Of a DNA stretch of 64,000 nt, positions 1 through 8,555 are shown piece by piece. Below the pieces are notes generated by a model. The model was not told where the DNA came from, made no database searches, and worked only from the letters and a program-made list of their open reading frames with translations. Each line of letters opens with the position of its first letter. The stretch's first letter is position 1. The stretch is from an uncultured Alistipes sp. (GTDB lineage: Bacteria; Bacteroidota; Bacteroidia; Bacteroidales; Rikenellaceae), in assembly GCA_910587675.1 (NCBI GenBank), contig CAJUMU010000001.1, positions 124,001 through 188,000 of the forward strand. Reading direction: 5' to 3'. The translations under genes and the position numbers were made by a program.

Positions 1-236
1 TGTCGGGACTCACGTTTCCCGTCATGGCCATGTTCAAGGGAATACAGCTCTTCAGCTACATATTCCCGTTCACCTACTTCACCGACATGATAGTGGACCA
101 AGCGTTGCGCGGCGCGCCCGCGGCATACTCGATACCCGACCTGTGCTGCATGGCCGCGTTCCAGATACTCCCGTTGCTGGTGTTGCCCCGCCTGCGAAGA
201 ATCGCGCTCGACAGCAGTTACTGGGGAAAAATGTAA
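1..236 (+). CDS. ABC-2 type transporter permease, C-terminal fragment (cut by window edge)
   Basis: Only the last ~78 codons are present; the frame is open from base 3 and ends in TAA. The visible part has two hydrophobic segments (around IQLFSYIFPFTYFTDMIV and FQILPLLVLPRL) and begins with SGLTFPVMAM, a stretch typical of the last membrane segments of ABC-2 family permeases. A second full-length permease of the same general type starts 7 bp later, so the two probably form one exporter with an ATPase and an HlyD-like adaptor to the left of the window. Substrate is unknown; drugs, lipids or a peptide are all possible. Confidence 0.75.
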   Translation, partial: SGLTFPVMAMFKGIQLFSYIFPFTYFTDMIVDQALRGAPAAYSIPDLCCMAAFQILPLLVLPRLRRIALDSSYWGKM

Positions 237-243
237 AAAGCAC

Positions 244-1515
244 ATGAGTAAAATAACACATACCGTAAAATCGCACTGGAGGCAGCTCAATATCGTCATG
301 CGCAACGAGTACGCCCACATATTCCGCGATGCGGGCGTAATACTCATCATGGTGTTCGCGCCTATCATATACGCCACGATCTACTCCACGACGTACGGTT
401 CGCAGGTGCTGCGCAACGTGCCGATAGGGGTGGTGGACATGAGCAAGACCGACGCCAGCCGCAAGCTCGTCGAGGCCATCGGCATGGGTCCCAACACCGT
501 CATCGCCTACGAACTCGACGACATGACGAAGGCGGAGCGCAAATTCTACGAACGCGACATTTACGGCATAATATACATCCCCGACAATTACGAGAAGATG
601 TTGCTCGGCGGACAGATGGCGACCGTGAGCATATGCCTCGACGCCAGCTACATGCTCATGTACCGTCAGGCGTTTCAGGAGATGGTGGCGGGTATCAACA
701 CCACGGGCGCGATGGTGGAGTTCCAACGCCTCATAGCCCGCGGCGCCGAGATCCCGCAGGCCAAGGCCATCACGCAACCAGTAATATATCAAGGCCACTC
801 GCTCTTCAACCCCTATTTGGGTTACGGCACCTTCGTCATGCCGCCGATCATCATGCTCATCATCCAGCAAACGCTGCTCATAGGCATCGGCATGATAGGC
901 GGCACGTGGCGCGAGCAGGGTTTGTACGGCAAGTTGAAACCCAAGGGCAGCAAGCGGTTGTCGACACTGCCCATCGTAACGGGAAAAGCGTTGGTGTACG
1001 CCTCGATATACGCCGTGTCGTCGTTCTATCTGCTGAACGTCCACTACCGACTGTTCCACTATCCGATGAACGGAAACGCCGCGACGATCGCCGTATTCCT
1101 CGCCATGTATCTCTTCGCCTGCATATTCATGGGAATCGCCGTGTCGACGCTGTTCCGCCGCCGCGAAACGTCGCTCATGCTTATGTTGTGGACGTCGATT
1201 CCGTTGTTCCTGCTCAGCGGCGCGTCGTACCCTGCCGAGGCGATGCCGCGATGGATGGTTCAACTGGCGAGCATATTCCCCAGCACGCACGGCGCCCCGG
1301 GATTCGTACGGATACAGACGATGGGCGCGTCGCTCGCCGAGGTGCTGCCCGAAATAAGAGCTTTGGGACGGCTCATCGTGATATATCTGGGATTGTCGTG
1401 CATCGGCATACATTTCCTCGTGGAGACCGATCTCGCCGACACGATACGCGACAATTGGAAAAAACGAATCGCCTCCCGCAAGACGGCCGCACGGTCGGCG
1501 GAAAATGCGGAATAG
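244..1515 (+). CDS. ABC-2 type transporter permease (YhhJ/YbhR-like)
   Basis: 423-residue inner-membrane protein. A first membrane helix near residues 32-50 is followed by a ~140-residue extracytoplasmic region and a cluster of about five helices from ~195 to 395, the layout of long ABC-2 (COG0842) export permeases. GTFVMPPIIMLIIQQTLLIG starts the helix cluster. It begins 7 bp after the preceding permease fragment and both point the same way, so they are likely two halves of one export complex. A strong terminator follows, so the TonB receptor downstream is a separate unit. Substrate cannot be told from the sequence. Confidence 0.85.
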   Translation: MSKITHTVKSHWRQLNIVMRNEYAHIFRDAGVILIMVFAPIIYATIYSTTYGSQVLRNVPIGVVDMSKTDASRKLVEAIGMGPNTVIAYELDDMTKAERKFYERDIYGIIYIPDNYEKMLLGGQMATVSICLDASYMLMYRQAFQEMVAGINTTGAMVEFQRLIARGAEIPQAKAITQPVIYQGHSLFNPYLGYGTFVMPPIIMLIIQQTLLIGIGMIGGTWREQGLYGKLKPKGSKRLSTLPIVTGKALVYASIYAVSSFYLLNVHYRLFHYPMNGNAATIAVFLAMYLFACIFMGIAVSTLFRRRETSLMLMLWTSIPLFLLSGASYPAEAMPRWMVQLASIFPSTHGAPGFVRIQTMGASLAEVLPEIRALGRLIVIYLGLSCIGIHFLVETDLADTIRDNWKKRIASRKTAARSAENAE

Positions 1516-1526
1516 GTATACCGACA

Positions 1527-1570
1527 GCACAAAAAACACGGAGCGGAAAACTGCTCCGTGTTTTTTGTGC
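1527..1570 (+). terminator. Intrinsic terminator after the ABC exporter
   Basis: Perfect 18-bp inverted repeat (GCACAAAAAACACGGAGC and its complement) around an 8-nt loop; the 3' arm contains six consecutive T. It closes the exporter operon and insulates the TonB receptor gene. Confidence 0.9.
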
Positions 1571-1660
1571 CACCCGACCCATACCGCACGCAATGGCATA
1601 ATAATTGCGCTGTTAGTAAAATTAAGTTACCTGCAACAGAAGATAAACCATCGAACCGAC

Positions 1661-3562
1661 ATGAAGAACACTCTGTACCATATTTTTCTTACAGCCGTGG
1701 GCCTCGCATCGCTGCCCGCGGCGCACGGACAAAATGCCGACACCCTCGCAGACGAAAAAATCCATCCCATACGCGAAATCGTCGTCACCGGCACCCGCAA
1801 CGAGACCGACATCCGCCATCTGCCCATGACGGTATCCGTAATCGACCGCAAGAGGATCGACGACGGCAAACGCCCCTCGCTTCTGCCGACGCTGACGGAA
1901 CAGGTCCCGGGACTGTTCGTGACGGGCCGAGGCATGATGGGGTACGGAGTGTCGACGGGATCGTCGGGGGCCATGACCATGCGCGGCATAGGCAACGGCA
2001 CGCAGGGCACGCCCACGACGGGCATGCTGGTGCTCATCGACGGCCATCCGCAATACATGGGTCTCATGGGGCATCCCATAGCCGACGCCTATCAATCGAT
2101 GCTGGCCGAAAGGGTAGAGGTGGTGCGCGGCCCCGCCTCGGTGCTTTACGGATCGAATGCGATGGGCGGAGTCATCAACATCGTGACGCGCAAGATGAGG
2201 GAGGATGCCGTGAACACCGATATGCACGTCGGTTACGGATCTTTCAACACCTTGCACACCGAGGCTTCGAACCGCGTGAAGTCGGGACGCTTTTCGAGTG
2301 TCGCCACGGCGTCGTACAACCGCAGCGACGGCCACCGCAAAGATATGGGATTCGAACAGTACGGCGGATACGCCAAATTGGGGTGGGACTTCGACGAGCG
2401 GTGGAACGCGTGGGCCGACGTGAACCTGACGCACTTCAACGCTTCGAACCCGGGTTCGGTATCCGCGCCGGTGTTCGACAACGACTCGCGCATCACGCGC
2501 GGAATGACATCGGTAACGCTGCGCAACGATTACGGCACGACCTCGGGCGCGTTGGGTTTCTTCTATAACTGGGGGCGGCACAAGATCGACGACGGTTACT
2601 CGGCGGGCGAGGAGCCGCTCGACTATCGATTCAATTCGCGCGACAGGATGATGGGCGTGTCGTGGTACCAAAGCGCATCGCTCTTTACGGGCAATCGGCT
2701 CACGTTGGGCGTCGACTACCAATATTTCGGCGGCAAGGCGTGGAACAGATTCTTCGACGGCTCCGAAACCGTCACGGCCGACAAGAACATGCACGAGGTG
2801 GCGGGTTACGCCGATTTCAGGCAGACGATATGGTCGCGGCTCACGCTCGACGTCGGGTTGCGTGTCGACCACCATTCGCACTCGGGCACCCAATGGATAC
2901 CGCAGGGCGGAGTGTCGGTCGACGTGGCGAAAAACGCGCAGATCAAGGCGATGGCAAGCAAGGGATTCCGATTCCCGACCATCCGCGAGATGTATATGTT
3001 CCCGCCGCAGAATCCCGACCTGAAACCCGAACGGCTCATGAATTACGAACTGTCGTTCTCGCAACGGCTGCTCGACCACCGACTGAGATACGGAATCAAC
3101 ATATATTATATCGACGGCGATGACATGATAATACGCATGCCCGTCGACGGACGTCCGAAATACGTGAATACGGGCAAGGTGCGGAACTGCGGCGCGGAGG
3201 GCGAGGTGTCGTACCGCATAAACGCCGCATGGACTATAGCGTGCAATTACAGTTGGCTACACATGAAATATCCCGTCGTGGCGGCGCCCGAACACAAGCT
3301 GTACGGCAGCGTCGACTTCTCACGCGGGAGATGGCGCGCGGCGTGCAGCGTGCAGTACGTCGACGGGCTCTACACGCAGGTGGATCCCGCCGAGACAGAG
3401 GAGAGCTTCGTACTGGTGAACGCCGACGCGGCATTCCGCCTGACCGAAAATATCTCGCTGTCGGTGCGCGGCGAAAATCTGCTCGCGCAACGTTACGAGA
3501 TCAACGCGGGCTATCCCATGCCGAGAGCTACCGTAACGGGAGGCATAAACATAAGTTTCTGA
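1661..3562 (+). CDS. TonB-dependent outer membrane receptor
   Basis: 633 residues from the ATG at 1661; the frame is open further upstream but that part crosses the preceding terminator. A signal peptide (residues 1-23, ending AAHGQ) leads to a TonB-box-like EIVVTGTR (~39-46), a plug domain (~50-175, with the typical VEVVRGPASVLYGSNAMGGV stretch) and a beta-barrel ending in the terminal phenylalanine ISF. There is no N-terminal carboxypeptidase-like domain and no adjacent SusD, so it belongs to the siderophore/metal/cobalamin type rather than the glycan SusC type. The next gene, a nucleoside hydrolase/FmdE fusion, begins 7 bp downstream and is surely co-transcribed; the ligand may relate to that enzyme. 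Confidence 0.92.
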   Translation: MKNTLYHIFLTAVGLASLPAAHGQNADTLADEKIHPIREIVVTGTRNETDIRHLPMTVSVIDRKRIDDGKRPSLLPTLTEQVPGLFVTGRGMMGYGVSTGSSGAMTMRGIGNGTQGTPTTGMLVLIDGHPQYMGLMGHPIADAYQSMLAERVEVVRGPASVLYGSNAMGGVINIVTRKMREDAVNTDMHVGYGSFNTLHTEASNRVKSGRFSSVATASYNRSDGHRKDMGFEQYGGYAKLGWDFDERWNAWADVNLTHFNASNPGSVSAPVFDNDSRITRGMTSVTLRNDYGTTSGALGFFYNWGRHKIDDGYSAGEEPLDYRFNSRDRMMGVSWYQSASLFTGNRLTLGVDYQYFGGKAWNRFFDGSETVTADKNMHEVAGYADFRQTIWSRLTLDVGLRVDHHSHSGTQWIPQGGVSVDVAKNAQIKAMASKGFRFPTIREMYMFPPQNPDLKPERLMNYELSFSQRLLDHRLRYGINIYYIDGDDMIIRMPVDGRPKYVNTGKVRNCGAEGEVSYRINAAWTIACNYSWLHMKYPVVAAPEHKLYGSVDFSRGRWRAACSVQYVDGLYTQVDPAETEESFVLVNADAAFRLTENISLSVRGENLLAQRYEINAGYPMPRATVTGGINISF

Positions 3563-3569
3563 CAAACAA

Positions 3570-5030
3570 ATGCGAAAATCAATCACTGTCATGATCTTTG
3601 CGGCGATATCGGCGCTGTTTCCGATCGCCGCGCAGGCGCATTCGGGCAAAGCCCGTTTTCATATCATAGTCGACACCGATTGCGCGGCCGACGATCTCCG
3701 CACGCTCTGCATGCTGCTCGGCAATCGCGAAATAGAGGTGCTGGCCGTAACTACCTCCGAGGGGGCCTTGCCGCCGCGCCTCTCGGCCCGCCGCGCAGCC
3801 GCTCTGCTCGACGGATTCGGCCACGAGGGAATTCCCGTCGGCGCAGGACGCGGAACGGATGCGGCGGCGCCCGCATGGCGCGCCCGTTCGGAGAGAATAG
3901 AGTGGGGCGACACCGCTTCTGTCGCCGCGCCGTCGGCTTCGGCCCGCGACCTGATGATCGAGACGATAGAGGGCGAGGAGGAGAAGACTGTACTCGTCGC
4001 GCTCGGCGCCCTCACCAACATCGGCGACGCCCTCGACGCGCAGCCGTCGATCGCCGAGCGCATAGACCGCATAATATGGTACAACGACGAAGCCTGCCCG
4101 CCGACGGGACCGAATTACGAAGCGGACAAGGCCTCGGCCGAGAAGGTGATGCAAAGCGGAGTGGAGATGGTCGTGATCTCCTCTAATTCCGACCGTCCGT
4201 TACGGGTCACGCCGCGGCTGCTCGACTCGATATCGCACGTTCGCACCCCGTATGCGCGCAAAATAGTCGATTCGCATCGGACGGCTCCGCTTGCCGACGC
4301 GGTAGCCGAAAATCACCTCGTTCTGTGGGACGATCTGGCAGCGGTATATCTATTCGCGCCCGAGCTGTTCACCGAAGAGCGGATAAGCGACAACATGGTG
4401 CGAGCGCGCTTGCGCGACGACTCGGCGGAACTCGTCGAGGAGCGTATAACGGCGATACTGCGCGGAAAACCCGACAGCGAGAGCAGGGTGTTTTACGGAT
4501 TCCCGACAGACGGCGCGCTCTATGCGGCCGACGTGGCTCCGATGATCGGCGAAGCGATAGATCGTCACGGGCCGAGCGAGTGGCGCGCCGCCGTGCTGAC
4601 CAACGAATTGCACGGCCATCTGGGAATTTACGCCACTATAGGGGTCAAGATGGGAATCCGCGCGCGCGAATATTTCAATATCGGCGTGGACGACATAGAG
4701 GTCACCACATACGCGGGCAGCCGCCCGCCCGTGAGCTGCATGAACGACGGATTGCAGGTCGGCACGGGCGCCAGCATAGGCCACGGACTCATCACGGTGG
4801 CGGAGTGCGGGACGCCCCGCCCCGAAGCGCTGTTCCGATTCAAGGACAAGAGCGTGCGCATCGCGCTCAAACCCGAATACGCGCGTCGCATACGCGATGA
4901 CGTGAAGCGCGGCATAGGGCTTTACGGCGATCTGACAGAGCCCTATTGGCAGTATGTGCGCGGGCTGGCTTTGAAATATTGGGTCGAATTCGACCGTCGC
5001 GAAATATTCGATATACGGCCCGAGAATTGA
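3570..5030 (+). CDS. Exported nucleoside hydrolase-FmdE domain fusion protein
   Basis: 486 residues. Residues 1-23 are a signal peptide (ends AAQA). Residues ~30-340 resemble inosine-uridine nucleoside hydrolases: VDTDCAADD (34-42) matches the calcium-binding DTDxGxDD loop, with GALTNIG (146-152) and LWDDLA (252-257) in place of the usual GPLTN and HDPLA. Residues ~344-486 match FmdE, the subunit-E domain named from formylmethanofuran dehydrogenase: ELHGHLG (346-352), SCMNDG (389-394) and QVGTGASIGHG supply His/Cys ligands for a metal. The DTD loop carries C-A instead of G-x, so hydrolase activity is uncertain. It lies 7 bp after a TonB receptor and is followed by a terminator. The combination is rare to my knowledge; the function is not known. 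Confidence 0.8.
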   Translation: MRKSITVMIFAAISALFPIAAQAHSGKARFHIIVDTDCAADDLRTLCMLLGNREIEVLAVTTSEGALPPRLSARRAAALLDGFGHEGIPVGAGRGTDAAAPAWRARSERIEWGDTASVAAPSASARDLMIETIEGEEEKTVLVALGALTNIGDALDAQPSIAERIDRIIWYNDEACPPTGPNYEADKASAEKVMQSGVEMVVISSNSDRPLRVTPRLLDSISHVRTPYARKIVDSHRTAPLADAVAENHLVLWDDLAAVYLFAPELFTEERISDNMVRARLRDDSAELVEERITAILRGKPDSESRVFYGFPTDGALYAADVAPMIGEAIDRHGPSEWRAAVLTNELHGHLGIYATIGVKMGIRAREYFNIGVDDIEVTTYAGSRPPVSCMNDGLQVGTGASIGHGLITVAECGTPRPEALFRFKDKSVRIALKPEYARRIRDDVKRGIGLYGDLTEPYWQYVRGLALKYWVEFDRREIFDIRPEN

Positions 5031-5047
5031 CGTCGCGAGATGGCAAT

Positions 5048-5084
5048 AAAACGGGACCGCGCTCAGTGGAGGCGGTCCCGTTTT
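5048..5084. terminator. Bidirectional terminator
   Basis: 13-bp inverted repeat AAAACGGGACCGC / GCGGTCCCGTTTT with an 11-nt loop, A-run on one side and T-run on the other. It lies between the convergent TonB-receptor operon and the DUF362 gene and can serve both. Confidence 0.88.
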
Positions 5085-5104
5085 CGCATTTTGCGCATGC
5101 GCCG

Positions 5105-6091
5105 TTACTTGTCCAAATCTACCAGTTCGTATTTTCGGCTGCCCATGCCGAGTTGTTCGGCATAATCGAGGATATGGGTACCGTGACGCGAATCGATGCG
5201 CTCGATAAGATGTATCTTGCCGTGATCCTCCGACGCGCGGACCATATCGACGCAAGCCTTGTCCAAAGCCACGGGATCGAGCGAGGCGAGAATGCCGATG
5301 TCGCCCATCTTCGGATCCTCGGGCGCGGCCACGCAATCGCAGTCGACCGAGAGGTTATTGGCGACGCTTATGTAGAGTATCCGTTCGCCGCAATGATCCG
5401 TTATGGCTTTTGCGGCCTCGGCCATCGACTCCAGAAAATCGTCCTGCGGAGGCAGATCGTTCCACACCTCGGCGACACTCTTGGTCTTTCCCGCCGAATG
5501 TATCCACGCCTTGCCCTGCGACGATGCTATACCGATGGCGATATTCTTCAGCGCGCCGCCGAAACCGCCCATGGGATGGCCCTTGAAATGCGAGAGCACG
5601 AGGGTGAAATCGTAGTCGAGGTAACCCTTGCCCACGAAATCCTCCTTCAGGTGCTTGCCGCCCTCGATCGGGAGCGCGACCTCGCCGTCGGCATCCATGA
5701 TCTCCACGTCGGCGATGGCCGTGAACCCGTGCTCCTCGGCAGCCTTCAGATGCGCCTCGGTCTCGGCCCGTCCGCCGCCATAGGCGGTATTGCACTCCAC
5801 GATAGTGCCTCCGACGCGACGCACCAACCCCTCGATCAACGCGGGAGCGAGATAATTGTTGTTGCCCGGCTCGCCCGTCGAGATCTTGACGGCCACCTTG
5901 CCCGTCGCCTCGCGACCCAAAGCCTCGTAAACAGCCATCAAGGCGTCCGACGATATCTCGCGGGTGAAATATACTTTCGGCAAAGTCGTCTCGGGAACGT
6001 CATCTCCCGTGTTGCGCGACGGCCCGCCGACAGTCGCCGCCGACAACGATATAATACTTGCTATCATAATTCCCGTAAAATAAAATTTCAT
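5105..6091 (-). CDS. Exported DUF362 domain protein
   Basis: 328 residues with an N-terminal hydrophobic signal segment (MKFYFTGIMIASIISLSAA). The body matches the DUF362 family: PALIEGLVRRVGGTIVECNTAYGG near the start, SHFKGHPMGGFGGALKNIAIG in the middle, and NNLSVDCDCVAAPEDPKMGDIGIL before the end, giving the closely spaced cysteines and acidic residues usual for the family. Many DUF362 proteins also carry a 4Fe-4S ferredoxin domain; this one has no CxxCxxCxxxCP pattern. It stands alone, converging with the TonB/FmdE operon, and is followed upstream by a repeat element. Function of the family is not established. Confidence 0.82.
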   Translation of the reverse strand: MKFYFTGIMIASIISLSAATVGGPSRNTGDDVPETTLPKVYFTREISSDALMAVYEALGREATGKVAVKISTGEPGNNNYLAPALIEGLVRRVGGTIVECNTAYGGGRAETEAHLKAAEEHGFTAIADVEIMDADGEVALPIEGGKHLKEDFVGKGYLDYDFTLVLSHFKGHPMGGFGGALKNIAIGIASSQGKAWIHSAGKTKSVAEVWNDLPPQDDFLESMAEAAKAITDHCGERILYISVANNLSVDCDCVAAPEDPKMGDIGILASLDPVALDKACVDMVRASEDHGKIHLIERIDSRHGTHILDYAEQLGMGSRKYELVDLDK

Positions 6092-6115
6092 GTTATTTAC
6101 CGATGCAATATTTAT

Positions 6116-6213
6116 GCGACTCTTCAGAGTCGCGCGGGCCGCAGCCTCCCCCCCCCGCGGAGGCCCGCAACTCGTTGCTCACTCGTTTGCGTTCCGCCGC
6201 AGGCTGCGACCCG
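6116..6213 (-). repeat. Dispersed structured repeat, type A, copy R1
   Basis: Read on the minus strand: strand 1 GCAGCCT, strand 2 GCGGGCC, strand 1' AGGCTGC, strand 2' GGCCCGC, then the terminal hairpin GCGACTCT-GA-AGAGTCGC (6116-6133). This is the same order and nearly the same sequence as the copies at 37538-37630 and 60635-60728. A run of nine C (6148-6156) interrupts it. It follows the 3' end of hom in the same sense. Confidence 0.75.
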
Positions 6214-6219
6214 CTCCGC

Positions 6220-7410
6220 CTAATCATCGGGATAGGCCGCTATGAACACGTCGCGTTTGTGCAGCTCGTCCTGAATCTTGTGCAACTCGCGCAGCGACAC
6301 CGTGCCTACCACATATTTGTATCGGTCCGAAATATAATTCTCGCTCACTGACTCAAACTTCACCAGATCGAGATCGGCATAGTTCGAATAGCGGTAGTAT
6401 ACGCGGAACGAACAGTCGGTCGAATACTCGGGCAACTGCGAGTCGTTGCGCTTCTTGTACTCGTACTTGTAGTCGTAGAGACGTGCCGTTATATCGCTCA
6501 GCACGGCCGAACCCGTGGGATGCCCGCCCGCGCCGCGGCCGAACATGAACTGTTTGTAGTAGAACAGCCCTTTGATTACCACGCCGTTGAACTCGTCCTC
6601 GACGCTGTAGATATACTTGTTGCGCGAAATGAGCTGGGGCACGACCCACATTATGAGTTTGTTGCCCTCGATCTTCTCAACGTGGGCCACCAGCTTGAAA
6701 CGCCGCTCCTTTTCGTTGGCGAAACGTATGTCGTCGTCGTTCATGTTCGAAATGCCGTAACGGAATATCTTCTCGGGCGCGACATACAATCCGAACGCGT
6801 GTACGGTGATGATTATCAACTTGAAAAGCGAATCCCAACCGTCTATGTCGAGCGAAGGGTCGCTCTCGGCGAACCCGAGATCCTGCGCCAGCTTCAACGC
6901 GTCGGCGTAAGACATCCGCTCGTTGAAGATCTTCGAAAGGATGAAGTTCGACGAGCCGTTCAGGATACCCTTCACCGACATCAGCAGATCGTTGTCGTAA
7001 TACTCCTCCAGATTGCGTATGACGGGGATCGATCCGCACGCCGACGCGTCGTACAACAACGCCACGTTGTGGCGCGCCTGAAGCTCGATCAACTCCTCAA
7101 TGTGGTACGCCAACATCTTCTTGTTACCCGACACCACGGGCAGACCCGCCTGCAAGGCGCGCTTGACGATGGCGTATGCCGCATCGGCATCGTCGATCAA
7201 CTCAACGATGAAGTTTATGTCGGGATCGCCGAAGATATCGTCGGCCCGATCGGTAAACTCCGCGTCGACGGCGCGCGGCTTGCTCAGATCGCGCACGCAT
7301 ATACGTTTGATCTCGACATTCTTCGATCCCACGCGCTGCAACACCTCGTAAAGGCCTTTGCCTACCGTGCCGAAACCGAAAAGTCCGATATTCAATTTTT
7401 TTCCGTTCAT
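6220..7410 (-). CDS. hom: Homoserine dehydrogenase
   Basis: 396 residues; NAD(P)H-dependent reduction of aspartate semialdehyde to homoserine (EC 1.1.1.3), the branch point to methionine and threonine. The Rossmann loop GLFGFGTVGKGL is at residues ~9-20, the catalytic lysine region VVSGNKK near 90-97 and the substrate region KGILNGSSNFILSKI near 150. The C-terminal ~70 residues lie beyond the catalytic core and could be a short regulatory tail; a clear ACT domain is not visible. It is the last gene of the minus-strand unit metY-metX-hom, separated from metX by 131 bp that hold a repeat. Confidence 0.95.
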   Translation of the reverse strand: MNGKKLNIGLFGFGTVGKGLYEVLQRVGSKNVEIKRICVRDLSKPRAVDAEFTDRADDIFGDPDINFIVELIDDADAAYAIVKRALQAGLPVVSGNKKMLAYHIEELIELQARHNVALLYDASACGSIPVIRNLEEYYDNDLLMSVKGILNGSSNFILSKIFNERMSYADALKLAQDLGFAESDPSLDIDGWDSLFKLIIITVHAFGLYVAPEKIFRYGISNMNDDDIRFANEKERRFKLVAHVEKIEGNKLIMWVVPQLISRNKYIYSVEDEFNGVVIKGLFYYKQFMFGRGAGGHPTGSAVLSDITARLYDYKYEYKKRNDSQLPEYSTDCSFRVYYRYSNYADLDLVKFESVSENYISDRYKYVVGTVSLRELHKIQDELHKRDVFIAAYPDD

Positions 7411-7442
7411 GATATGTATTGTTCTGTGTTATTCTTTATTAC

Positions 7443-7537
7443 GACATTGCTGCGCAATGTCGGCAGTTCGCCGCCGCCCCCACGCGGCGGACTGCAACGC
7501 GCTGTTCGCTCGATTGCGTCCTCCGCCGTCGGCGAAC
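7443..7537 (-). repeat. Dispersed structured repeat, type B, copy R2, inside the met operon
   Basis: On the minus strand it reads GTTCGCCGAC (1), GCAGTCCGCCGC (2), GGCGGCGAACTGC (1' and 2' overlapping) and the terminal hairpin GACATTGC-GCA-GCAATGTC (7443-7461). It is the counterpart of the copies at 33196-33291 and 41450-41545. It sits between metX and hom, in the sense of the operon mRNA. Confidence 0.75.
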
Positions 7538-7541
7538 GATC

Positions 7542-8555
7542 TTATTTCATAAAGTCCTTAATTATTTCGTTCAGTTTCTCGTGCTCGACCAGAAAGCCGT
7601 CGTGCCCGAAATCGGAGTCGATAACATGATACTCCGAATCGGGGATGTTGTCGACCAAAATCGTATGGTCCGACGGCGGAAAGAGTATGTCCGACGTAAT
7701 GGCGACCACGAGGCTCTTGGCGCGGATGCCCGCCAATACATCCTCCACACGTCCGCGTCCGCGGCCCAGATTGTGGGAATCGACGGCCTGCGAAAGACGG
7801 TAGTAGGAGTAGGCGTTGAATCTGCGTTTCAGCTTTTCGCCCTGATAACGCTGGTAGGTCAGCACACGGCGGTCGAACGAAGCCTCGTCGGGGTCGGCAT
7901 CCTCCTGCGTCTTGTCGTACGCCGTGCCGCCGCGATAGCTCAACAGAGCGATGCTCCGCGCGACGGCCATGCCCGCGGCTCCCGCCTCGGCGTTGCGCTC
8001 GCCGAAGGTCGGATCGCTCTCGATGGCCATGCGCTGCGACTCGTTGAAAGCCGACGCCCACGGTTTGGTACGAGGCGTGGTGGCGATGAACGCGGCCCGC
8101 TCGGCGAAATCGGGTTGCATGACGCACCACTCCAAACATTGGAATCCGCCTATCGAACTGCCTATCAACAACTTCACACTTTCGACACCCAGATGCGCGG
8201 CCAGCAGGCGATGGCAATTCACCATGTCGCGCACGGTTATCTTCGGGAAATCGCCGTACCACGGCTCGCCCGTCGCGGGATTCACGCTCAAAGGTCCCGT
8301 GGTGCCGTAATGCGAACCCAGAAAGTTGGCGCATACCGTGAAGTATCTGTCGGGATCGAGAAAACATCCCCGCTCGACCGTGTGGGGCCACCAGTCGGCC
8401 GCATCGGAGTTGGCCGTGAGCGCATGGCATACCCATACGACGTTGCTGCGGTCGGCGTTCATCCGCCCGTAGGTGTCGTAAGCTATGATGACCGACGGCA
8501 GCGTCGCGCCGCACTCCAACTCGAAAGGTCCCTCGTAGGTATAATATTGCGTCAT
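7542..8555 (-). CDS. metX: Homoserine O-acetyltransferase
   Basis: 337 residues, alpha/beta-hydrolase fold; activates homoserine with acetyl-CoA (EC 2.3.1.31) for direct sulfhydrylation by MetY. The nucleophile elbow is GSSIGGFQ (residues ~141-148), preceded by LLGVE-type context, with the acid in SDILFPP and the histidine in FGHDGF near the C terminus. VNPATGEPWYGDFPKITVRD is the characteristic lid segment. Acetyl versus succinyl specificity cannot be proved by eye, but the MetY neighbour favours acetyl. Its ATG follows the metY stop codon with no gap, so the two are translationally coupled. Confidence 0.93.
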   Translation of the reverse strand: MTQYYTYEGPFELECGATLPSVIIAYDTYGRMNADRSNVVWVCHALTANSDAADWWPHTVERGCFLDPDRYFTVCANFLGSHYGTTGPLSVNPATGEPWYGDFPKITVRDMVNCHRLLAAHLGVESVKLLIGSSIGGFQCLEWCVMQPDFAERAAFIATTPRTKPWASAFNESQRMAIESDPTFGERNAEAGAAGMAVARSIALLSYRGGTAYDKTQEDADPDEASFDRRVLTYQRYQGEKLKRRFNAYSYYRLSQAVDSHNLGRGRGRVEDVLAGIRAKSLVVAITSDILFPPSDHTILVDNIPDSEYHVIDSDFGHDGFLVEHEKLNEIIKDFMK

